Notes under the pieces: generated by a model
What the model saw: the letters and a program-made list of their open reading frames with translations, nothing else
What the model was told of the DNA's origin: nothing
Database searches by the model: none
Program-made: the position numbers and the translations under genes
Shown here: positions 63,242 through 64,000 of the stretch, in pieces
Position numbering within the stretch: the first letter of the stretch is position 1
How the letters are laid out: every line of letters starts with the position of its first letter
NCBI RefSeq assembly: GCF_900142985.1
Contig: NZ_LT670849.1
Span: forward strand, 7,270,501 to 7,334,500
Direction: 5' to 3'
DNA: 64,000 nucleotides
DNA from: Bradyrhizobium erythrophlei
GTDB taxonomy: Bacteria; Pseudomonadota; Alphaproteobacteria; Rhizobiales; Xanthobacteraceae

Positions 63242-64000
63242 ATGCCTCCAATTGATTCGAACGTTCTGAAACTCGCCCCTGAGGCGGGAACTCCCGCTTT
63301 CCGCACGGCTCCCCACAATATCGAGGCCGAGCAGAGCCTTTTGGGCGCGATTCTGGTCAACAATGACGCGTTCTACCGGGTTTCGGACTTCCTGGAACCC
63401 AAGCACTTCTTCGAGCCGATCCACCAAACGATCTTCGAGACCGCAAGCAGCCTGATCCGGATGGGCAAGGTTGCGACGCCCGTGACGCTGAAGACCTTCC
63501 TGCCGGCCGACACCGACCTCGGCGGCATGACCGTCAGCCAGTATCTGGCCCGGCTGGCGGCCGAGGCTACGACCATCATCAACGCGCAGGACTACGGGCG
63601 CACCATCTATGAGTTGTCGCTGCGCCGCGATCTGATCCGGATCGGCGAAGACATGGTCAACGTCGCGTTTGACGCGCCCGTCGACTTCGCCCCGCGCAAT
63701 CAGATCGAGGATGCCGAACGGCGGCTCTACGAATTGGCGGAATCCGGCCGCTATGAGGGCGGGTTCCAGCGCTTTTCGCAAGCGCTTGCCGTCGCCGTCG
63801 ACATGGCGGCGAAAGCCTTCCAGCGCGACGGCAAATTGTCCGGCATCGCCACCGGCTTGCGCGACCTCGATACCAAGATGGGCGGCTTGCAGCCCTCCGA
63901 CTTGATCGTCCTGGCCGGGCGTCCGGGCATGGGCAAGACCGCGCTCGCCACCAACATCGCCTACAACATTGCTAAAGCACACCGCGCCGAACTTCAGGCC
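63242..64000 (+). CDS. dnaB: Replicative DNA helicase DnaB, 5' part only
   Basis: The first 253 codons are present; the gene runs off the window. MPPIDSNVLKLAPEAG is followed by APHNIEAEQSLLGAILVNND, the N-terminal domain signature, and the RecA-like domain starts with GLRDLDTKMGGLQPSDLIVL and Walker A GRPGMGKTALA. DnaB unwinds the fork as a hexamer. It lies downstream of the rpsF-rplI region, a conserved neighbour in alphaproteobacteria. Confidence 0.96.
   Translation, partial: MPPIDSNVLKLAPEAGTPAFRTAPHNIEAEQSLLGAILVNNDAFYRVSDFLEPKHFFEPIHQTIFETASSLIRMGKVATPVTLKTFLPADTDLGGMTVSQYLARLAAEATTIINAQDYGRTIYELSLRRDLIRIGEDMVNVAFDAPVDFAPRNQIEDAERRLYELAESGRYEGGFQRFSQALAVAVDMAAKAFQRDGKLSGIATGLRDLDTKMGGLQPSDLIVLAGRPGMGKTALATNIAYNIAKAHRAELQA

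Overview
The window looks like chromosomal core sequence from a Bradyrhizobium-type alphaproteobacterium (Nitrobacteraceae). It is GC-rich. It carries a eukaryotic-type glutamine synthetase (glnII) with a sigma-54 promoter, a DUF2735 gene beside glnII, the alphaproteobacterial order purM-purN / pgsA-hdaA-ppk-ppx, the lptF-lptG-lptD-surA-pdxA-rsmA cluster and a DnaA-related HdaA. The genus is inferred from gene content and protein similarity recognised by eye; no search was run.

Layout. 1-7.2 kb: the 5' end of glnII, then mostly single-gene units (MliC-type inhibitor, an SDR, a DUF2161 nuclease-like protein, a GNAT, a hotdog thioesterase, a cobalamin-binding-like protein, CreA). 7.5-13.2 kb: cell-envelope genes (L,D-transpeptidase, polytopic membrane protein, polysaccharide deacetylase, DoxX). 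13.3-22.4 kb: malic enzyme, aspS, selO, rnd, two tiny divergent genes and an autotransporter-domain protein. 22.8-31.6 kb: csp, purN-purM, pgsA-hdaA-ppk-ppx, terC, ndk. 31.8-37.6 kb: small secreted proteins, an ABC-F ATPase, a lipoprotein, pepA-holC. 38.3-47.3 kb: LPS export (lptFG, lptD), surA, pdxA, rsmA and a zinc dehydrogenase. 47.5-55.4 kb: gmk, yicC, mltG and the fatty-acid genes fabF-acpP-fabG-fabD, read right to left. 55.8-58.3 kb: rpsF-rpsR-DUF2232-rplI. 58.36-59.89 kb: an intact IS1182-family element. 59.9-64 kb: a c-type cytochrome-like protein, a cyclopropane-fatty-acyl-phospholipid synthase-type methyltransferase, small proteins and the start of dnaB.

The most striking feature is not a gene. 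Eight about 170-bp intergenic repeats, plus one single-hairpin remnant and two decayed copies, share one design: two bulged hairpins in inverted orientation around a 12-14 nt spacer, each normally footed by CTAG. They resemble oversized BIMEs (REP-spacer-inverted REP). They come in two dialects: alpha (core ACATTCGC in both hairpins) and beta (core GAAGTTC in both). Their outer stems differ from copy to copy but stay base-paired. They lie almost exclusively at gene 3' ends. In five places the repeat itself supplies the stop codon of the neighbouring gene, and twice its arm supplies a Shine-Dalgarno sequence (hdaA, rsmA); in hdaA it also supplies the first base of the start codon. No REP-associated transposase (RAYT) is visible in the window.

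A second notable structure is the IS1182-family element, which has landed in the loop of the rplI terminator, so the two terminator arms are now 1.5 kb apart. The element carries a candidate replacement terminator at its left end and a terminator-like hairpin right before its own transposase start codon. Regulatory sites supported by sequence include the glnII -24/-12 promoter, a Pho-box-like repeat upstream of ppk, an rpsF promoter, and a 20-22 bp motif shared upstream of two neighbouring genes.
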